A stretch of 64,000 bases of DNA from Sunxiuqinia elliptica (lineage in GTDB: Bacteria; Bacteroidota; Bacteroidia; Bacteroidales; Prolixibacteraceae), in the NCBI RefSeq assembly GCF_900113005.1, contig NZ_FONW01000002.1:310001-374000 (forward strand), written 5' to 3'. Every line of letters begins with the position of its first letter. Within the stretch, counting starts at the first letter, position 1. Below are positions 1 through 9,696 of the stretch, one piece after another. The notes under the pieces were generated by a model that was not told the DNA's origin, ran no database searches, and saw nothing but the letters and a program-made list of their open reading frames with translations. The position numbers were made by a program, and so were the translations under genes.

Positions 1-966
1 GATTTGGAAGAGAAAAAGATTGTGATGGATGAGTCCATTTACGAATCTCCCTCTGTAATAAAGAAAGCTCAAATGGATTACGATAAAGCCGATCGTAAGT
101 ACGAGCAGGAAAAGAATGCGTACAAGCTGAAGCGCGAACAAGAAGAAAATAAGGTGACTCGGAAATTTATCAACTACCGTCAAATCAACGATCGCCTGAA
201 GGAGTTGAATGTGCTTTATAATTCGCTTCGAGTTTATGCTCCTAAAGCGGGATTAATCACTTATTATAAAAGAGGTTTTGGTGGAGTGGTGAAAGTGGGA
301 TCACGCGTGGCCATATGGCAACCCATTATCGCGACCATTCCGGATATGACGAATATGATTTCACGAACATTTATCAATGAGATTGATATTTCAAGAGTGA
401 AAGTTGGCTTGCCCGTTAAGGTCGGAATTGATGCTTTCCCAGAAAAAGAGCTTGCCGGTGAAGTGATTTCGATGGCTAACGTTGGCCAGAACATGCCAAA
501 CAGTGATGCCAAAGTGTTCGAAGTGAAAGTTAAAATATTTGATGAAGATAGTGACTTGCGACCTGCAATGACGACAAGTAACGTTATTCAGGCAATGACT
601 TTGCAAGATACCTTATCTATTCCACTTGAATCCGTTTTTTCTAATGACAGCTTGCAGTACGTTTATAAGGTACATCGTGGCAACCCAGTGAAGCAAATTG
701 TTGCCTTGGGTGATGCCAATGAAAATTTTGTTTTGGTAAAAGATGGACTAACCGATGAGGATGAGGTGTATTTAGCAGCTCCGGAAGGTTCTTCTGAACT
801 GGCTTATGAAGGAATTAAAATCTACGAGCAGCAATTGAAAGAAGCCGAAGAGCAAGAACAGGCTCAGGCGAAAGCTCGTGAAGAAGCCAGCAAAAAGTCA
901 AACGGACAAAAGCTTCCAACTGGGATGGCTCAGGGAATGATGAAAGCTCAGACAAGTGCTAACTAA
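1..966 (+). CDS. HlyD/RND-type membrane fusion protein, 5' end cut by window
   Basis: The reading frame is open back to the first base, so the N-terminus (membrane anchor and first lipoyl half) lies outside the window. What remains is the coiled-coil hairpin (lysine- and glutamate-rich, about the first 70 residues), the second lipoyl half and the beta-barrel domain of a periplasmic adaptor. It shares blocks such as IWQPIIATIPDM and NEIDIS with the adaptor at 3862-5094 (IWRPLIATLPDM, KEIDIS), so the two are paralogues. The C-terminus ends in a charged Glu/Ala/Lys-rich tail. It lies 15 bp before the MacB-type permease, consistent with a tripartite efflux or export system spanning both membranes. 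The substrate cannot be told. Confidence 0.9.
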   Translation, partial: DLEEKKIVMDESIYESPSVIKKAQMDYDKADRKYEQEKNAYKLKREQEENKVTRKFINYRQINDRLKELNVLYNSLRVYAPKAGLITYYKRGFGGVVKVGSRVAIWQPIIATIPDMTNMISRTFINEIDISRVKVGLPVKVGIDAFPEKELAGEVISMANVGQNMPNSDAKVFEVKVKIFDEDSDLRPAMTTSNVIQAMTLQDTLSIPLESVFSNDSLQYVYKVHRGNPVKQIVALGDANENFVLVKDGLTDEDEVYLAAPEGSSELAYEGIKIYEQQLKEAEEQEQAQAKAREEASKKSNGQKLPTGMAQGMMKAQTSAN

Positions 967-981
967 AAAATAATCAGACCT

Positions 982-2355
982 ATGTGGATAAAACGATATT
1001 TTCATGATGTAATTATCGGAATTGAAGCCATTTTTGATAATCGGCTAAAATCGATGTTGACTGCCTTGGGGATTATTTTTGGTGTGGCTGCCGTTATTAG
1101 CATGATGGCCATTGGGAATGGTGCAGAGCAGGAGATTCTTGAGCAAATTAAAATGGTCGGGGTTAACAACATTGTTGTAACACCTACTGCCACGAGTGTT
1201 GATGGTAAATCAGGCTCGGGAGAATCGGGAGGACAGGCCCGGACTAAATACAGCAAGGGATTAACTTTATTGGATGCCAAAGCGATTGAGGAAGTAATTC
1301 CTACCGTTGACAAGGTGAGTCCGGTGATCTCATTTAACTACTCGGCCATTTTAAATGGAAAGAGTAATCCGGTTGTCTTGGAAGGTGTGGATGACAGCTA
1401 TTTTGAGTTGTTCAATATTGGCCTACAGGCTGGAGAGATTTTTAATGATACCCATGGTGAAATGGGGCAGCCCGTTTGTATCATTGGCGATAACATTAAA
1501 AATGTCTTTTTCAAGCAAGAGGATCCTGTGGGAAAAAGTATTAAATGCGGACAAGTTTGGTTAAAAGTAATTGGGGTTGTTGAAAAGCGAGATTTTACGA
1601 CTTCAGCTTCCGATGAAATGGGAATCAGCAGCTCGGACAATAAGATTTTTGTACCGGTTCAAACCGTTTTGCTGCGATTCAAAAACAGATCCTTGGTTCG
1701 GGCGGATGAAGTTGAAAAGGCCAATACCAACCAGAACGGTGGCGGCATGATTATTATTGGAGGAGCTTCCTCGGAGGAAGAATCAGCAGAGGATGATGAT
1801 AAAAACCTAAACCAGTTAAGCAAGATCGTCATTCAAGTGAAAGAAACAGAGCAGCTCAGCACGACAGCGAATGTCGTTAAGCGTATGCTTCTTCGCCGAC
1901 ACTCTGAACTGTACGACTTTGAGGTGACCATTCCTGAGTTGTTGTTAAAACAACAGCAGCGAACCAAGAATATTTTCAATGTGGTATTGGGAGCCATTGC
2001 AGGAATTTCCCTCATTGTTGGTGGAATTGGAATTATGAATATCATGTTGGCTTCGGTGATGGAGCGTATTCGAGAGATCGGAACCCGACAGGCCATTGGT
2101 GCTTCACAGAAAGACATCATCGTTCAGTTTTTATCCGAATCAACGTTGATTAGCGTGTTCGGAGGTATTATCGGGATCATACTTGGAGTGGTCCTTTCCA
2201 AAACGATTACGGCTATTTTCGATATCAAAACGATTGTCTCTTTTTTCAGTATTGTAATTGCTTTTGGAGTTTCGGCAGCCGTTGGAATTATATTCGGATA
2301 CCTTCCAGCTAAGCAAGCTGCTGAAAAAGACCCTGTAGAATCATTACGTTACTAA
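982..2355 (+). CDS. MacB/FtsX-type ABC transporter permease
   Basis: A 457-residue inner-membrane permease with the MacB layout: an N-terminal transmembrane helix after about residue 20 (LTALGIIFGVAAVISMMAIG), a large periplasmic MacB_PCD domain (about residues 45-320), then three C-terminal helices of the FtsX domain. The motif MERIREIGTRQAIGASQ just after the second helix is typical of this family. No ATPase domain is fused, unlike Escherichia coli MacB, and no separate ATPase gene lies in the window, so it is probably upstream of base 1. It is flanked by two membrane fusion proteins and a TolC-type channel with gaps of 5-16 bp, which indicates one operon. A low-complexity acidic stretch (EEESAEDDD) sits in the periplasmic domain. 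Confidence 0.93.
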   Translation: MWIKRYFHDVIIGIEAIFDNRLKSMLTALGIIFGVAAVISMMAIGNGAEQEILEQIKMVGVNNIVVTPTATSVDGKSGSGESGGQARTKYSKGLTLLDAKAIEEVIPTVDKVSPVISFNYSAILNGKSNPVVLEGVDDSYFELFNIGLQAGEIFNDTHGEMGQPVCIIGDNIKNVFFKQEDPVGKSIKCGQVWLKVIGVVEKRDFTTSASDEMGISSSDNKIFVPVQTVLLRFKNRSLVRADEVEKANTNQNGGGMIIIGGASSEEESAEDDDKNLNQLSKIVIQVKETEQLSTTANVVKRMLLRRHSELYDFEVTIPELLLKQQQRTKNIFNVVLGAIAGISLIVGGIGIMNIMLASVMERIREIGTRQAIGASQKDIIVQFLSESTLISVFGGIIGIILGVVLSKTITAIFDIKTIVSFFSIVIAFGVSAAVGIIFGYLPAKQAAEKDPVESLRY

Positions 2356-2371
2356 CCTGAAAACTGAAAGA

Positions 2372-3856
2372 ATGAAAACAAAATATTTTATTGTAACCGT
2401 ATTGCTTGTTTGGGCTGGAGTAAAAGTACAGGCTCAGGAGCAACTTAAATTATCATTGAGTGATGTAATTGAATTGGCTTCACAACAGTCGTTGGATGCC
2501 TTTCGAAATAAAAATATGTTTCGCGCCAGTTATTGGGAGTATCGTTATTTCAAAGCTGACCGATTACCCAGTTTAAGCTTGGATGCAACCCCCCTGGATT
2601 TTAACCGCTATCGGAACCGGGAGTATAACTTCCAAACCAATGAAGAAGAATACGTACAACGTGAGTATTTGAACTCGGATTTCGGATTATCGCTGAATCA
2701 GAATGTTGCTCTTACTGGAGGTCGATTGTTCTTGCGTTCGGAGTTAGGAATGGTGAAAAACCTGAGCGGAGATAAAAAGAATAGTTATCAGTCAACTCCT
2801 ATTAGTATTGGGTATCAGCAAAATCTGAATGGCTATAACGAGTTGAAATGGAAAGCTAAAATTGAACCTCTGAAATACGAGAAAGCCAAGAAAGTATTTA
2901 TTGAGTCGCGGGAGGAATTGGCGATGAAAGCAACTCAGAACTTTTTTAGCCTGGTTGCTGCTGAGATTAACCTGTCGATTGCCGAAAATAATAAAGCCAG
3001 TGCCGATACGCTGTATACCATTGGTAAAGGCCGATTTCAAGTGGGAACAGTAACGCAGGATGAGTTGCTCAACCTGCAATTAAGACAACTGCAGGCAGAG
3101 CAGTCGCTGAACAGTGCACGGATGGAGTTGTCGCGTGCTCAAACCCGTCTAAATTCGTTTTTGGGATTGGAGAAGGAAGTTGAGATTTCATGTATTATTC
3201 CGAAGGAAATCCCTGAACTGGAGGTAAAAGCAGGTGTAGCCATTGCAAAAGCCTTGGAAAATAGTCCAGAAATTATGGATCAGCAGCAACGCTTGTTGGC
3301 CGAAGATCAGCGAGTGGATGAAGCAAAATCAGAAACCGGATTAAATACCAGTATTTATGCTCTATATGGGTTGGATCAATCATCTGCAAAATTGGAGGAT
3401 GTTTATACTGATCCTGATCAGCGGCAGCGTTTTCAGTTGGGAGTGAACATTCCGATTGTAGACTGGGGACGCCGAAAAGGTCGTTATCAAATGGCTGAGT
3501 ACAATCGTGAAGTTGTAAGGGCAACCGTAAATCAGGCTCGGATTGACTTTGAACAGGATGTTGTTCAGACGGTTATGGAGTTTAACCTGCAGAGCGATCA
3601 GGTGCGAAATGCATCCTTGGCGGATACCGTTGCCCAGCAGGGTTTTGAAGTGGCGTTCCAGCGCTTTTTGATTGGAAAACTGGATGTAATCAACTTGAAT
3701 CAGGCGCGTAATGACTTGGAAACGGCCAGAAGAGACTACGTGACCGCACTGAGTGCCTATTGGCGTTATTACTACAGTGTAAGAAGATTGACACTCTTCG
3801 ATTTTGCAGAGGATATGCCTTTGACAGAACAATATGAGCAAATCCTGGAAAACTAA
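2372..3856 (+). CDS. TolC-type outer membrane efflux channel
   Basis: A 494-residue outer-membrane efflux protein. It has a signal peptide (hydrophobic run ending VQAQEQ) followed by the two OEP repeats of long coiled-coil helices and short beta-strand segments. The second repeat holds the typical phrase QLGVNIPIVDWGRRKGRY, and the C-terminal part has the helical LIGKLDVINLNQARNDLETARRDY region of the periplasmic tunnel. It should form a trimer that opens the outer membrane for the permease and adaptors encoded beside it. The gene begins 16 bp after the permease and ends 5 bp before the second adaptor, so the four genes are very likely cotranscribed. Confidence 0.93.
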   Translation: MKTKYFIVTVLLVWAGVKVQAQEQLKLSLSDVIELASQQSLDAFRNKNMFRASYWEYRYFKADRLPSLSLDATPLDFNRYRNREYNFQTNEEEYVQREYLNSDFGLSLNQNVALTGGRLFLRSELGMVKNLSGDKKNSYQSTPISIGYQQNLNGYNELKWKAKIEPLKYEKAKKVFIESREELAMKATQNFFSLVAAEINLSIAENNKASADTLYTIGKGRFQVGTVTQDELLNLQLRQLQAEQSLNSARMELSRAQTRLNSFLGLEKEVEISCIIPKEIPELEVKAGVAIAKALENSPEIMDQQQRLLAEDQRVDEAKSETGLNTSIYALYGLDQSSAKLEDVYTDPDQRQRFQLGVNIPIVDWGRRKGRYQMAEYNREVVRATVNQARIDFEQDVVQTVMEFNLQSDQVRNASLADTVAQQGFEVAFQRFLIGKLDVINLNQARNDLETARRDYVTALSAYWRYYYSVRRLTLFDFAEDMPLTEQYEQILEN

Positions 3857-3861
3857 TTGGT

Positions 3862-5094
3862 ATGAAGAAAAATAAGAAACTCATTTTCTGGGGAATTCCG
3901 GCCATCGTGTTGCTAATTATAGCAATTGTTGGCGTGTTTGACGACGACCTGATTGGTGGCGGTCATACCTATCAAGTGAAAATAGGGAACCTGGATGCGG
4001 TGGTTGAGAGTGTTGGAGAAGTAAAAGGAGAGAAAGCAACCGAGATTAATCTTCCGGATGTTATTTGCGACCGGGAATTACGTATTTGGCAGGTGAAAAT
4101 TGTGGATATGGTTGAAGAAGGGAAGATCGTTAAAAAAGGCGATTATATTGCTCAGCTGGATCAAACAAACCTGTCAAACCAGATGCGGGATCGGATGCAG
4201 GAGAAAGAAAAGGCCGATGCCGATTTGAAAAATGCACGGATTGATAGTACCGTTCGGTTGACTCAAAGGCGGGAAGAAATAACCAATGCCTTACTCGATT
4301 TGGAATATGGTAAAATTGATTTGGAGCAGTCAAAATATGAATCGGCCGCCTATCAGCGAAAAGCGCAAATGACTTATCAAAAAGGAGAGATTCAGCTTGA
4401 AAAGAAAAGGCGCGACTATTTGTTGGAGCGAAATCGTTTGAAAATGAACGTTCAGCGCTTAGAAGAACGAGTGGAATGGCTGAATGATTTGATTGGTCGC
4501 TATCAACAGGCCATGCGTTCAACTCGTATCACAACTCCACAGGATGGAATTGTGATGCCGGGAACCAATTGGGATGGCTCAAAATACTCCAAAGATGATG
4601 AAATTAGTATTTGGCGTCCGCTCATTGCAACTTTGCCGGACATGTCGACCGTAATTTCTGAAACTTATGTCAAGGAAATCGATATTTCCAAAATTGCCGT
4701 TGGTGATAGTGTAAGTATTACGATTGATGCCTTGCCGGATAATGTATACTCAGGTAAAGTGAATTATGTAGCATCCATTGGTGAAGATCATCAGGGCTTT
4801 GATATGAAGGTCTTTCGCGTGATCGTTCGTTTTGATAGCAGCGATAGCGATTTAAAGCCAGGGATGACTTGTACGAACAACATTGTTTTTGATCACTATC
4901 GCAATCAACCGCTTATTCCAACCGAGGCTTTATTTAGAGATAGTTTAAAGCAAGTTGTTTATTTAAAGCGAGGAGGACAAGTGATTGCACAGCCAGTAGA
5001 GATTGGGGTCGAAAACCAAGGGATGGCTGTTGTTTTAAAAGGACTAAAAGAGGGAGATCGGGTGATGCTGACTCCGCCAGAAGATAAACTCTAG
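3862..5094 (+). CDS. HlyD-family membrane fusion protein
   Basis: A 410-residue periplasmic adaptor with an N-terminal anchor helix (residues about 6-25, LIFWGIPAIVLLIIAIVGVF), a split lipoyl domain, a long coiled-coil hairpin (about residues 95-215, dense in Lys, Glu, Arg and Gln) and a beta-barrel/membrane-proximal domain. It is the second adaptor of the operon; the other lies at 1-966. Two adaptors around one permease and one channel suggest either a hetero-oligomeric adaptor ring or a duplication with divergence. It is the last gene of the operon and is followed by a long hairpin. Confidence 0.92.
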   Translation: MKKNKKLIFWGIPAIVLLIIAIVGVFDDDLIGGGHTYQVKIGNLDAVVESVGEVKGEKATEINLPDVICDRELRIWQVKIVDMVEEGKIVKKGDYIAQLDQTNLSNQMRDRMQEKEKADADLKNARIDSTVRLTQRREEITNALLDLEYGKIDLEQSKYESAAYQRKAQMTYQKGEIQLEKKRRDYLLERNRLKMNVQRLEERVEWLNDLIGRYQQAMRSTRITTPQDGIVMPGTNWDGSKYSKDDEISIWRPLIATLPDMSTVISETYVKEIDISKIAVGDSVSITIDALPDNVYSGKVNYVASIGEDHQGFDMKVFRVIVRFDSSDSDLKPGMTCTNNIVFDHYRNQPLIPTEALFRDSLKQVVYLKRGGQVIAQPVEIGVENQGMAVVLKGLKEGDRVMLTPPEDKL

Positions 5095-5119
5095 GTTCAT
5101 ACTTACTTTTTTTGATGTT

Positions 5120-5186
5120 GAAGGTGTTTTTTGTTTTCTAAAGAATTGTTAATACTACAGGCAGTTCTTAAACAAAGAACACCTTC
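5120..5186. repeat. Long imperfect inverted repeat, possible terminator
   Basis: Arms at 5120-5136 and 5170-5186 pair over 17 bp with a single G-T position; a second, inner stem pairs 5141-5148 with 5162-5169. The whole 67-nt unit sits just after the efflux operon. It could act as a terminator, but it lacks a clean T-run after the 3' arm, so a structured RNA or small palindromic repeat is also possible. Confidence 0.5.
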
Positions 5187-5221
5187 TTGGGTTAATGGAA
5201 AGGCTTCCTGTGAATTAAGCA

Positions 5222-5254
5222 TTTGTTTTATTCGCTAGATGCCAAGTATTTTTG
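5222..5254 (+). promoter_or_regulatory. Bacteroidota-type promoter for the DUF5916 gene
   Basis: TTTG at 5222-5225 is followed after 21 nt by TATTTTTG at 5247-5254, matching the TTTG/TAnnTTTG consensus. The start codon is about 48 nt downstream. Confidence 0.6.
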
Positions 5255-5302
5255 TACTTTTAGTCACGCTAAACGAACTAACAAACAACCATTAACCTAC
5301 CA

Positions 5303-7477
5303 ATGAAAAAGATTCTCATGCTCTTTATTTGCATGCAGGCTTTAAACGGTTGGGCTTTTCAAATTGAAAAATCGCAACCCGATAGTTTGCAGCAAACCTT
5401 TAACAAGGACTATGTCCTTCGAGTAAAAAAAGCCCAAAATCCAATTCAGATTGACGGAGTTGTTGATGAACCGGACTGGATAAAAGCAGAAAAAGCAACC
5501 AATTTCTATCGTGTTTTGCCAGTTGATACCGGAATGGCAGAATCTCAAAGTGAAGTTGTCATGACTTATGATGACAAGGCTTTTTATCTGGCGTTTACTT
5601 TTTTTGATACCATTCCGGGAAAAAGAATTGCCGAATCCTTCCGACGTGATTTTGTATTTGGGAACAACGATAATTTTCTGGTTTTCTTTGATACTTTTTT
5701 GGATCAAACCAACGGGTTCTCATTTGGAGCCTCAGCGTCGGGTGCCAAGTGGGACGGCATTATGCATGATGGTAGTGCGGTCAATCTAAACTGGGATTGT
5801 AAATGGGAATCAGAAACGCTGCATTCGGACGATCGTTGGGTGACAGAGATGCGCATTCCTTTTCGTTCCATTCGGTTTAAGTCGGGCACTGATCGCTGGT
5901 ATGTAAACTTTAGCCGGCTCGACCTCAAGGGGAATGAAAAGTCGGCTTGGGCACCTGTTCCTCGTCAGTTTCCTACGGCATCCTTAGCCTATACGGGCGT
6001 GTTGGAATGGGAAGATCCACTGCCGAAATCGAAAACAATGTTTTCCGTTATTCCTTATGTTTTTGGCTCGGTGGCCAAAGATTATGAAGCCGGAACAAAG
6101 GCGGACTATCAGACTGATTTTGGTTTTGATGCGAAAATTGGGGTGAGTACCTCCATGAATCTGGACTTGACTTACAATCCTGATTTTGCTCAGGCTGAAG
6201 TGGATGAACAGGTAACTAACCTGGACCGGTTTGAACTATTCTTTCCTGAAAAACGACAGTTCTTTCTGGAAAATTCCGACTTATTTGCCGGATATGGCTA
6301 TGATGTGGTAACACCTTTTTTTTCGCGCCGGATTGGGCTAGATGCTCCCGTTTTGTTTGGCGCCCGGTTGAGCGGCAAGCTAGACAATAACTGGCGTTTG
6401 GGCTTAATGGATATGCAGACCGAGAAAACCTCCTTGTTGCCAGCGCGTAACTTTGCTGTGGCATCAATTCAACGGAAACTCTTTGCCCGTTCAAGTGCAG
6501 GGATGATTTTTGTGAATAAAGAAAATATCAACGAGCCGGGTGATGTGCAGGATTACAACCGGGTAGTTGGTTTCGACTACAACCTGGCATCAAGTGATAA
6601 TACCTGGACCGGAAAATTGTTTTACCACCAGTCGTTTGACGAAGAGGAACATGAGCATGGACAGTATGCCCAAGGTGCCTCGCTGCAATACCAAACGCGA
6701 AATGTGAAAGTGCGCATGGATCAAACAAGTGTTGGAGCAGATTACAATGCCGAGGTCGGTTTTGTGCGACGTACCGGCTATAACTTTCTGGGGCCTTCGT
6801 TGAGTTATACTTGGGTGCCCAATAAAAAGGTTATTGCCCATGGGCCATTCTTGGAAAGCGAAAATTTCTTCAATACCGATTATGAGAAAATCGACTACGT
6901 GCAAACTCTAGGTTATAATGTTGAGTTTACCAATCGGGCGAAAGCAATTGTTGGGGTGAAGGATTTTTTCGTGCAATTGCAGCATGATTTTGATCCAACA
7001 CGGACCAGCGAGCATTTTTTGCCAGCAGGGAGTGAGCATAACTTTACCCAGTTTTGGGCTGAATTTTTGTCGGATAACCGAAAGAATTTCAAATGGTCGG
7101 CTTTGTATAGTAAAGGATCATTTTACAATGGGGACATTGATTTTATGGAGGGGATGATTGGGTACCGCATCCAACCCTATGTCAATTTTGCGATGAATGT
7201 GAGCTACAATGAGATTCGTTTACCTGCTCCTTTCGAAAAAGCAAACTTTTGGTTGCTGGGGCCTAAAATGGATCTTACGTTTTCGGATAAAGTTTTCCTG
7301 TCAACCTTTGTGCAGTATAACGAGCAAATCGAGAATATGAACATCAATATGCGTTTTCAGTGGCGTTATGCGCCGGTGTCAGACTTTTTCATAGTTTACA
7401 CCGACAATTACTTTACCGGAGATTGGACTTCCCGGAATCGTGCACTGGTCATGAAACTGTCGTATTGGTTTAACTAG
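5303..7477 (+). CDS. DUF5916 outer-membrane protein with CBM9-like domain
   Basis: A 724-residue protein with a signal peptide (MKKILMLFICMQALNGWAF). Residues about 40-235 form a carbohydrate-binding family 9-like fold (start IQIDGVVDEPDWIKAEKATNF; later WVTEMRIPFRSIRF). The rest is the DUF5916 region, which has the alternating aromatic pattern of an outer-membrane beta-barrel and the family phrase RFELFFPEKRQFFLENSDLF. Such proteins are common in Bacteroidota and are often annotated as hydrolases only because of the CBM9-like part; no catalytic residues are evident. The gene stands alone, with its own promoter and a strong terminator. Substrate unknown. Confidence 0.88.
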   Translation: MKKILMLFICMQALNGWAFQIEKSQPDSLQQTFNKDYVLRVKKAQNPIQIDGVVDEPDWIKAEKATNFYRVLPVDTGMAESQSEVVMTYDDKAFYLAFTFFDTIPGKRIAESFRRDFVFGNNDNFLVFFDTFLDQTNGFSFGASASGAKWDGIMHDGSAVNLNWDCKWESETLHSDDRWVTEMRIPFRSIRFKSGTDRWYVNFSRLDLKGNEKSAWAPVPRQFPTASLAYTGVLEWEDPLPKSKTMFSVIPYVFGSVAKDYEAGTKADYQTDFGFDAKIGVSTSMNLDLTYNPDFAQAEVDEQVTNLDRFELFFPEKRQFFLENSDLFAGYGYDVVTPFFSRRIGLDAPVLFGARLSGKLDNNWRLGLMDMQTEKTSLLPARNFAVASIQRKLFARSSAGMIFVNKENINEPGDVQDYNRVVGFDYNLASSDNTWTGKLFYHQSFDEEEHEHGQYAQGASLQYQTRNVKVRMDQTSVGADYNAEVGFVRRTGYNFLGPSLSYTWVPNKKVIAHGPFLESENFFNTDYEKIDYVQTLGYNVEFTNRAKAIVGVKDFFVQLQHDFDPTRTSEHFLPAGSEHNFTQFWAEFLSDNRKNFKWSALYSKGSFYNGDIDFMEGMIGYRIQPYVNFAMNVSYNEIRLPAPFEKANFWLLGPKMDLTFSDKVFLSTFVQYNEQIENMNINMRFQWRYAPVSDFFIVYTDNYFTGDWTSRNRALVMKLSYWFN

Positions 7478-7495
7478 AGCTTATTGAAAATAGTG

Positions 7496-7537
7496 AAAGG
7501 CCATTGGAAACAGCGAATTGTTTCCAATGGCCTTTTT
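7496..7537 (+). terminator. Rho-independent terminator
   Basis: A perfect 17-bp stem (7496-7512 with 7519-7535) with a 6-nt loop, followed by more T residues. It lies 19 bp after the DUF5916 gene. Confidence 0.9.
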
Positions 7538-7628
7538 TTGTTTTGAGTGGAAAGGGAGAGTTGTATTTAAGAATGAATTTTTTTTACTATTGTTTACCCC
7601 ATAGGGAGGGATCTTGATATGAGAATGT

Positions 7629-9284
7629 TTAGTCTTTGGCAACTTCAATTGCTTTTTCTAATATTTCATCCCTATTCTCAATAACTACAGCTATCGTTGG
7701 CTCTACTTCAATGTCAATTTTTACTCCCTTTCGCTGGGTTTCTGTACCATCGGGATAAAAGATTCCGGTTCCAGACATGGCTGTTTTAAATCCGCCAATC
7801 AGTTTAAATTGAGAAACATTTCCGTCGGCTCCGGCAGTTTGTTGTCCAATGGTGATAGCGTTTGGTGAACTTTGTAAGCACATAGTAAAATATTCACCGT
7901 GACTTAGTGTGTGTCCGTTAACCAACAGGATAACTTTACCCTTATAATAATTTTTATTTCTTATGCCGGATTCAACCCCTTCCTTCCATCTAAATTTTCC
8001 TGGATAGGATAAATCAGGAACGATAATTTTGGCAAATACATCACTTTGAGGTTTTAAACGCACTGAAATTCGTCGCATTACCCTCGTGCCCTTGGGGCGG
8101 TTTCTGATATCAAAAATGATTGCTTTCGAGCAAGTCGTAACACTGTCCATTATTTGATCAACTTCTGATGTTTCAACATTGCCTAAATTTACATAGGCAA
8201 TATTCTTACTCAGTTGCTTCCATTTGGTTTTATCACGAGCAACTGGTTCTATTTTTTTGAATGTTGAAACATCATCTCGATGAATTGTTTTTTCAAAGAT
8301 CTTTCCATTTCTTTTGTATGTTATAGTTACTTCAGGCTTATGTCCCCTGAGAATTATAGACGATCTTTTCTCCTTTCCGTTTTGGTGAGATGCTGGTGTG
8401 TATTTTGAATTCTGTTGAAGTAATTCCGCTATTGAAATTCCATCGATTTCTAAAATAGCATCACCTACTTTCAAATCATAGCGTTTATCTACGCCTTTAT
8501 ATCTAAAGCCAGAGATGACGATACTATTGTCAATGACTGCATAGTTTATAGGTATCCAGTATTTACCAAAGAAGGTAGCTAGTTTTTTGGTATAAATAGG
8601 TAGTGTATGTCCATCATCAATTTTTACCACAGTTTCAAGTATCGCTAAATGATATTCTGTGGCACTTTTTGCATCCCTGAAACGTGGAATCATTTCCAGT
8701 AGAACGTCATTCCAGTTCTGGTCGGTTTGGTATTTGTAGGGGAAGAAGTATTCGATAATGTTCCAATATCTGAATAAGCAGAGTAAACGATAATGCTTAT
8801 CGGGGTATTCAAAGTTTTTATATTCGGGCTCATTGGTAATGATAACATTGCCCACATATTTTCTGGTAGAGACGTAGTGATTCCCTCTTTTATTTCTGTT
8901 GTTTTCAATAAACCTCAATTTTTGAGATAATTCAGGCGTAAAAATGGTTGAATCACTGATCCAGGAAAGATTGAAGTTTTTTTCGAAATAGTCATCTCCT
9001 GACTTTGTGTTGGTTTTCTTAACCTTTCCCAAAGAAGCAATCCATTTCAGGTAAACTTCTGATAATTGCTCTTTGGTTGTGGCTTGTTCAACTTCAGGCA
9101 GCACTTCAATCAATTGTTTGTCCCAATTAAAAGTGCCCTTAGCAACTTCTGGATGATAATACTTTAAAAATCCCCATAGTTTTCCGGTGGATGCGAGTTT
9201 TTCGGTTTCTGTCAACTTTTGTTGTGCAAATAGGAAACTTGAAGAGAGGAATGTGAGTAAAATGAGAACTAGAATTTTCTTCAT
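7629..9284 (-). CDS. S41 family peptidase with PDZ-like domain
   Basis: A secreted serine peptidase of the C-terminal-processing (tail-specific) family. The start at 9284 is chosen over an ATG at 9305 because it opens directly with a signal peptide (MKKILVLILLTFLSSSFLFA) and because a -7-like box on this strand (9313-9320) would leave almost no leader for the earlier ATG. The middle holds a PDZ-like segment (LKVGDAILEIDGIS). The C-terminal catalytic domain shows LVNGHTLSHGEYF, where the Ser is the likely nucleophile, and TIGQQTAGADGNVSQF. The N-terminal part resembles a helical domain often found in Bacteroidota S41 proteins. It stands alone; physiological substrate unknown. Confidence 0.88.
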   Translation of the reverse strand: MKKILVLILLTFLSSSFLFAQQKLTETEKLASTGKLWGFLKYYHPEVAKGTFNWDKQLIEVLPEVEQATTKEQLSEVYLKWIASLGKVKKTNTKSGDDYFEKNFNLSWISDSTIFTPELSQKLRFIENNRNKRGNHYVSTRKYVGNVIITNEPEYKNFEYPDKHYRLLCLFRYWNIIEYFFPYKYQTDQNWNDVLLEMIPRFRDAKSATEYHLAILETVVKIDDGHTLPIYTKKLATFFGKYWIPINYAVIDNSIVISGFRYKGVDKRYDLKVGDAILEIDGISIAELLQQNSKYTPASHQNGKEKRSSIILRGHKPEVTITYKRNGKIFEKTIHRDDVSTFKKIEPVARDKTKWKQLSKNIAYVNLGNVETSEVDQIMDSVTTCSKAIIFDIRNRPKGTRVMRRISVRLKPQSDVFAKIIVPDLSYPGKFRWKEGVESGIRNKNYYKGKVILLVNGHTLSHGEYFTMCLQSSPNAITIGQQTAGADGNVSQFKLIGGFKTAMSGTGIFYPDGTETQRKGVKIDIEVEPTIAVVIENRDEILEKAIEVAKD

Positions 9285-9305
9285 AAACTGATGTTTTGCA
9301 TTCAT

Positions 9306-9648
9306 TATGATACAAAAGTGGTCATTGTTCTTGTTTATGATCGCTGGAGATGAGTTAAATAAACTGAATAAAAGCTGAAAAAAATCTAAATGTTTGAATT
9401 GACAGATGTGTGAAGGAATGGCAAAAAATATTTCAAGATCGAGACTGTAAGTTGAAAATGTTTCAGGGGCAGTAATTGGAATTAAAAAGCGGGAGGAGGT
9501 ATCAGTACTTAGGCTAAGTTATATAGCACCTCGAGGTACCTTTTGGGGCGAGTATAAAGGTAGTAAAAAAAGGACATGAAACGCTTATCAATCAGTTATT
9601 AAATTGTTAAGCGGGAACGATAGTTTTAGGCTATTTCAAAATACATTT
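9306..9648. other. Intergenic region without a gene
   Basis: This divergent spacer between the S41 peptidase and malate dehydrogenase contains no credible coding frame. The only notable element is a perfect 10-bp palindrome ACCTCGAGGT at 9528-9537, a possible operator. The mdh promoter lies just after it. Confidence 0.5.
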
Positions 9649-9656
9649 TATCTTTG
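9649..9656 (+). promoter_or_regulatory. -7 box of the mdh promoter
   Basis: TATCTTTG matches TAnnTTTG, 40 nt before the mdh ATG. The -33 element is weak (only a T-rich tract near 9624). Confidence 0.55.
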
Positions 9657-9696
9657 CGTCACGTTTAATAATGTCTTATAATAAAAACTTACAATT

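Noticed and set aside
3380-3841. A 153-codon open frame on the minus strand inside the TolC-type gene
   Set aside because: It is a shadow of a strongly conserved coding region; no family match and no promoter.
9528-9537. 10-bp palindrome upstream of mdh as a defined operator
   Set aside because: A single short palindrome without a known regulator nearby is too weak to name; it is only mentioned in the spacer entry.
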